Below, piece by piece: positions 14,801-17,324 of a DNA stretch of 17,324 nucleotides; the stretch's first letter is position 1; the number at the start of each line of letters is the position of its first letter. The position numbers and the translations under genes are program-made. The notes under the pieces are model-generated. The model was not told the DNA's origin. It did not search any database and saw only the letters and a list, made by a program, of their open reading frames with translations. Source of the DNA: JBKHBT01 sp046542255 (GTDB lineage Bacteria; UBP14; UBA6098; JBKHBT01); contig JBKHBT010000070.1 in assembly GCA_046542255.1 (NCBI GenBank), positions 1 through 17,324 on the forward strand, written 5' to 3'.

Positions 14801-15589
14801 TTATTCTTTCTTTTTTGCTACCGTAAAAGTCCGTGCACCTTCACTGGTTATTTTTGATATAAGATACAAGATACCTGTATATTTCAAAACAAAATAAACT
14901 AATCTTTTAAAAAATAAAGTTAACTTTTCGCCAGTCTTTTTGCCAAAGAGAATCGGGAATATGCCCGAGATAAAAATCACCACGCCACGCCAGTATCTGA
15001 TTTCTTTTTCAAAAGTACCTTTCTTTACGATTTCCATTTTTAGCTTTGCTAGCTTTTCTTCTAATTCTTCGGGTTTATAGGCTGTGTGAAGATATTCCAC
15101 ATTTTCGATATCGAATCTCGATATCTGTTCAGTCGATTCATACTTTGGCCTTCTGCCCTTGTAATTTGGGCAAGTAATGATAAGAACTCCACCGGGAGCG
15201 AGTATCCTTTCGAGATTCTCGAGAAGAGCATCGATGTCTTCTATATGTTCTATAACCTCGGAACAGAGAATCGTTTTAAAATATTTAGCTCTTATGCAAT
15301 TGGCCTTTTCAGCATAAGATTGAAAGATGGCTGCATCTGGCGCTCTTTTTTTGCATCTTAGCAATGCCGGAAATGCAATATCCAACCCAAAGCATTTGCC
15401 TTCGAAATCCTCCAGATAGACACCACCTCCGCAGCCGATATCAATAAAAGGCGGCTTTGCATAATCTTCAAGAAGTTTTTTGACAAATTTTTTGCGAAGC
15501 ATTCCAGATGGAGTTCGATATACAATATCCTCTTCTGGATACTTTCTGGCGAGTTCATTATAGAATTTTAGGTAGTCCATTTCTTTCAA
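14801..15589 (-). CDS. Class I SAM-dependent methyltransferase with hydrophobic C-terminus
   Basis: About 262 residues from TTG 15589, chosen because GGAG (15598-15595) lies five bases before it; ATG 15580 is the alternative, with that site too far away at 14 bases. The Rossmann methyltransferase core is clear: motif I FIDIGCGGG (about residues 48-56), GLDIA as the acidic end of strand 2, ILCSEVIEHIED as motif IV and LAPGGVLIITCPN as the following strand. After the catalytic domain, a C-terminal region contains two hydrophobic stretches (VVIFISGIFPILFG and LVYFVLKYTGILYLI) that could lie in or on the inner membrane. The substrate is not evident; such enzymes act on quinones, lipids, glycans or small molecules. 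It precedes the interrupted small gene and sprA on the same strand. A strong hairpin separates it from the PP-loop gene upstream. Confidence 0.88.
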   Translation of the reverse strand: MKEMDYLKFYNELARKYPEEDIVYRTPSGMLRKKFVKKLLEDYAKPPFIDIGCGGGVYLEDFEGKCFGLDIAFPALLRCKKRAPDAAIFQSYAEKANCIRAKYFKTILCSEVIEHIEDIDALLENLERILAPGGVLIITCPNYKGRRPKYESTEQISRFDIENVEYLHTAYKPEELEEKLAKLKMEIVKKGTFEKEIRYWRGVVIFISGIFPILFGKKTGEKLTLFFKRLVYFVLKYTGILYLISKITSEGARTFTVAKKKE

Positions 15590-15640
15590 AATAACTCCAA
15601 CTGCCAATTATTTTTCGAAAAGCCTTTGAAAGACAGATAA

Positions 15641-15671
15641 CCAATTTAATATCTGGGAGATATTAAATTGG
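15641..15671 (-). terminator. 14-bp perfect hairpin, probable terminator of the PP-loop gene
   Basis: CCAATTTAATATCT and AGATATTAAATTGG are exact complements around a 3-base loop. On the minus strand the hairpin lies about 40 bases after the PP-loop gene's stop and is followed by the moderately U-rich TTATCTGTCTTTC. On the plus strand an A-run follows. It separates the PP-loop gene from the methyltransferase. Confidence 0.6.
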
Positions 15672-15707
15672 TCTAAAAAAAATAACTTGTACTGAGCCTC
15701 AAATTCT

Positions 15708-16760
15708 TCAGGCTTCTTTGCGCTGAACTATCAAATAAGGCTCTTCTTGTCCTTCTTTAAGAGGATGAGTGATCAGAATCTGTTTTTTGTTTTTGGGATA
15801 AATAAGCCTCATTTCGAGTGGGTCGATTGTCTTGCCCTGGCTATATCTTGCCCAAATCTGTGCTGCCAATTTGAGGTCGTATAAACTGGCGCTTCCCTGA
15901 ATACCAGCCCATGGCCCTTTGATATCTATACCATCGAATTTGACCCAATTTGGTGGGAATAAACCCTTAAGCGTTGAATTTTCATCCTTATTTCTTCCAA
16001 GAATCAGCTTGCTTCCGCCGGGCAGACGGAAATGACGTCCAAATCTCAAAAGATGCATATCGAGTATTCCAGATTCATCATAACCGAGACTTTCCTTCAA
16101 GCGATGACTATAGCCCGGATCGGTCAATAGACAGCCTCCGGCTGGTTGTTCATAGTCCTTAAAGCCAAGTTTCTCTGCCAGCTTGAATTGCCTCGATCTT
16201 CCCCGTCCCTTAAAATCAAGGAGCTTCTCTCTATCTATAAATCCTTCCTTTTCCAGGTCGGATTCTTTATAATTTTTAGCGGTCAATGGACGAATGACTT
16301 TCCCATCGACACCGGCTTCTTTTTCTATTAATTGCATATTTGCCATATTTTGTGACATCGGCCTTTCGCCCAGGACATCACCGGTTATGATGCCTTTGGC
16401 GCCGACTTTTTTCATAACCTCGCGCGCAACCATCATAAAATAGATCTTACAGTCGATGCAAGGATTCATATTCTTCCCATAGCCGAACCTTGGATTGCGA
16501 ACAATCTCCATGAATTCATGGTCAGTGCGCCAAAGCAAAAGGTCCATTTTGCCGAGCTGTTTGACCTTGTCAAATGACGGTTCACGATCGTCAACCTCGC
16601 CATTAAATGGCATAAGAATCTTTACCCCTAAGACTTTATGCCCCATATCAAGGATCATTTTTGTTGCAAGTAAACTATCAAGACCACCTGAATACAGGCT
16701 CACCAGGTCGTAATTTTTCCCCTCAAGAATTTCTAACTTTTCGATGATGGTCTCTAACAT
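15708..16760 (-). CDS. ThiI/MnmA-like PP-loop ATPase, probable tRNA sulfurtransferase
   Basis: A 350-residue protein from ATG 16760, seven bases after GAGG; an ATG two codons earlier touches that site and is less likely. The N-terminal PP-loop ATP pyrophosphatase domain has SLYSGGLDS (residues 21-29), which binds ATP and adenylates the substrate. NPCIDC (Cys101, Cys104) and PAGGC (Cys209) supply three conserved-looking cysteines. The C-terminal part includes GGSKLILGRNKDEN, resembling the NFACT-R-type RNA-binding module that is known to be fused to ThiI-like enzymes. It probably thiolates a uridine or cytidine in tRNA in the cytoplasm. The cysteines could carry persulfide sulfur or hold a [4Fe-4S] cluster, as in TtcA/TtuA-type enzymes. 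No canonical MnmA active-site segment is seen, so the exact modification is unknown. It has its own promoter and a long leader. Confidence 0.8.
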   Translation of the reverse strand: MLETIIEKLEILEGKNYDLVSLYSGGLDSLLATKMILDMGHKVLGVKILMPFNGEVDDREPSFDKVKQLGKMDLLLWRTDHEFMEIVRNPRFGYGKNMNPCIDCKIYFMMVAREVMKKVGAKGIITGDVLGERPMSQNMANMQLIEKEAGVDGKVIRPLTAKNYKESDLEKEGFIDREKLLDFKGRGRSRQFKLAEKLGFKDYEQPAGGCLLTDPGYSHRLKESLGYDESGILDMHLLRFGRHFRLPGGSKLILGRNKDENSTLKGLFPPNWVKFDGIDIKGPWAGIQGSASLYDLKLAAQIWARYSQGKTIDPLEMRLIYPKNKKQILITHPLKEGQEEPYLIVQRKEA

Positions 16761-16803
16761 ATACATACCTCTAATGCTACTATTAATTTATTGTTTTCAA
16801 ATT

Positions 16804-16881
16804 CTGAATCGAATTTTGCAGATTCTATCTGGCTTAGATTCAGGCTTTCTCGATGGAGCAAGCTAACTGAAAATTTGCTCC
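16804..16881 (-). promoter_or_regulatory. Leader of the PP-loop gene with inverted repeats
   Basis: The promoter at 16888-16916 implies an untranslated leader of about 120 bases. It contains two perfect 7-bp inverted repeats: GGAGCAA/TTGCTCC (16855-16861 with 16875-16881), right at the expected RNA 5' end, and CTGAATC/GATTCAG (16804-16810 with 16837-16843) nearer the gene. This could be a structured leader, but it matches no riboswitch I know. Confidence 0.35.
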
Positions 16882-16887
16882 TATTCC

Positions 16888-16916
16888 ATAATAATTCAAT
16901 ATTTGGAGCATGTCAA
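16888..16916 (-). promoter_or_regulatory. Promoter of the PP-loop gene
   Basis: On the minus strand TTGACA (16916 to 16911), a 17-base spacer and TATTAT (16893 to 16888) make the best sigma-70-type promoter in the window: six of six, then five of six consensus bases. Confidence 0.7.
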
Positions 16917-17006
16917 GGCTAATTGCTTAAATTGCTTCGTATATATATAGAAAGGGCATGAAAGGCTTTATCTTGGCTTCTCCAGGACTACCTCGGTAGG
17001 GGAATG

Positions 17007-17020
17007 CTCTTTTAAAGCCA
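17007..17020 (+). repeat. 14-nt exact repeat CTCTTTTAAAGCCA, copy 2
   Basis: It is identical to 470-483 and is again followed by an alternating A/T tract. Here it sits 31 bases before palindromic repeat copy C, suggesting the two motifs can belong to one larger element. Confidence 0.4.
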
Positions 17021-17051
17021 TATATATAATACTTAATATATATACCCAAAA

Positions 17052-17117
17052 GGCTTTACTGATGTTTTAGCCTGAAAAGTATGTCAATGCGGAACAGCGC
17101 ATTGTCTGGTGAAGAGG
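17052..17117 (+). repeat. Dispersed palindromic repeat, copy C
   Basis: It shares GGCTTTACTGATGTTT, AAGTATG-CAATGCGG, GCGCATT and CTGG-GA with copy B. The core CAATGCG-GAACAG-CGCATTG is a perfect 7-bp inverted repeat, one base pair longer than in copy B, with a different loop. The conserved stem and changing loop suggest selection on structure or a protein-binding palindrome. Confidence 0.65.
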
Positions 17118-17139
17118 ATAATGCTTGCTATTGTGAATC

Positions 17140-17155
17140 AACGCGTAGCGTTTTT
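17140..17155 (+). terminator. Small hairpin with T-tail, possible weak terminator
   Basis: AACGC-GTA-GCGTT followed by further T residues forms a short GC-containing hairpin with a U-run on the plus strand. Only 5 bp of stem and no identified upstream plus-strand gene make this tentative. It follows repeat copy C by about 22 bases. Confidence 0.25.
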
Positions 17156-17324
17156 CAGCTTGTGGATTTGGTTTTTGTTATTTCGTTTCATGCGGAGCGT
17201 TGGAACGATTATGTTTTTCACTATAATTTATAATCTTTATGGAGTTTTCGAAGCAACCTCCCTAGTTGAAATTTTCTAAAACGGATATTGAATATCAACC
17301 ACTGTATTGTATTTATGGAGTTTG

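Larger units (their letters stand above)
16761..17324. other. Right-end non-coding region with repeats
   Basis: It holds the leader and promoter of the PP-loop gene (16804-16916), the second copy of the 14-nt repeat (17007-17020), repeat copy C (17052-17117) and further GCG-containing palindromic sequences to about 17215. A 12-nt direct repeat TTTATGGAGTTT occurs at 17236-17247 and 17312-17323. A 50-codon open frame from ATG 17081 (+) is formed largely of the palindromic repeats and is not convincing as a gene. Confidence 0.55.

Noticed and set aside
17081..17233. 50-codon open frame starting MSMRNSALSGEE on the plus strand
   Set aside because: It is composed of the palindromic repeats. In repeat copy B the equivalent frame ends after 13 codons, so coding is not conserved.

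Overview
The window looks like chromosomal DNA of a Gram-negative-type (diderm) bacterium, most likely of the Fibrobacterota-Chlorobiota-Bacteroidota (FCB) assemblage or a related candidate phylum. The main evidence is a 1,982-residue SprA-type outer-membrane protein (the translocon of the type IX secretion system) together with an LptE-like lipoprotein of LPS assembly. The DNA is moderately AT-rich. Most genes have good Shine-Dalgarno sites (GGAGG, AAGGAG) and several have recognisable sigma-70-type promoters. I cannot name the species.

Layout. 1-213 (-): 5' part of a small charged protein that runs off the left edge. 756-2535 (+): a compact, visibly AT-richer restriction-modification pair, a probable PD-(D/E)XK nuclease followed one base later by a TSPPY-type DNA methyltransferase. 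3056-3703 (-): redox repressor Rex with its own promoter and a Rex-type operator. 3954-5297 (+): NtrC-type sigma-54 response regulator, divergent from rex. 5510-5932 (+): pilin-like membrane-anchored protein without a prepilin cleavage motif. 5933-7667 (-): imidazolonepropionase (hutI) overlapping the start of an lptE-like gene, which meets the pilin-like gene stop to stop. 8071-8493 (-): PPC/DUF296 protein, 30 bases behind sprA (8524-14472, -). Upstream of sprA lies a small helical-protein frame interrupted by one TAA (14513-14788, -), then a SAM methyltransferase (14801-15589, -). 15708-16760 (-): ThiI/MnmA-like PP-loop ATPase, probably a tRNA sulfurtransferase, behind a strong promoter and a roughly 120-nt leader containing inverted repeats.

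How they relate. SprA, LptE and the pilin-like protein all point to envelope and surface biology. The methyltransferase, the interrupted small frame, sprA and the PPC gene are co-oriented and tightly packed, and may form one transcription unit. Rex and the sigma-54 regulator are separate regulators sharing one 250-bp divergent intergenic region. The restriction-modification pair is the clearest acquired module. It lies between two copies of a dispersed palindromic repeat (core AATGCG-N6-CGCATT) whose third copy is near the right edge.

I saw no CRISPR array, tRNA, rRNA, transposase or integrase. The observations most worth a second look are the dispersed repeat family, the interrupted gene before sprA together with the missing conventional sprA start, the Rex autoregulatory site, the prepilin-less pilin-like protein, and the three-cysteine PP-loop enzyme.
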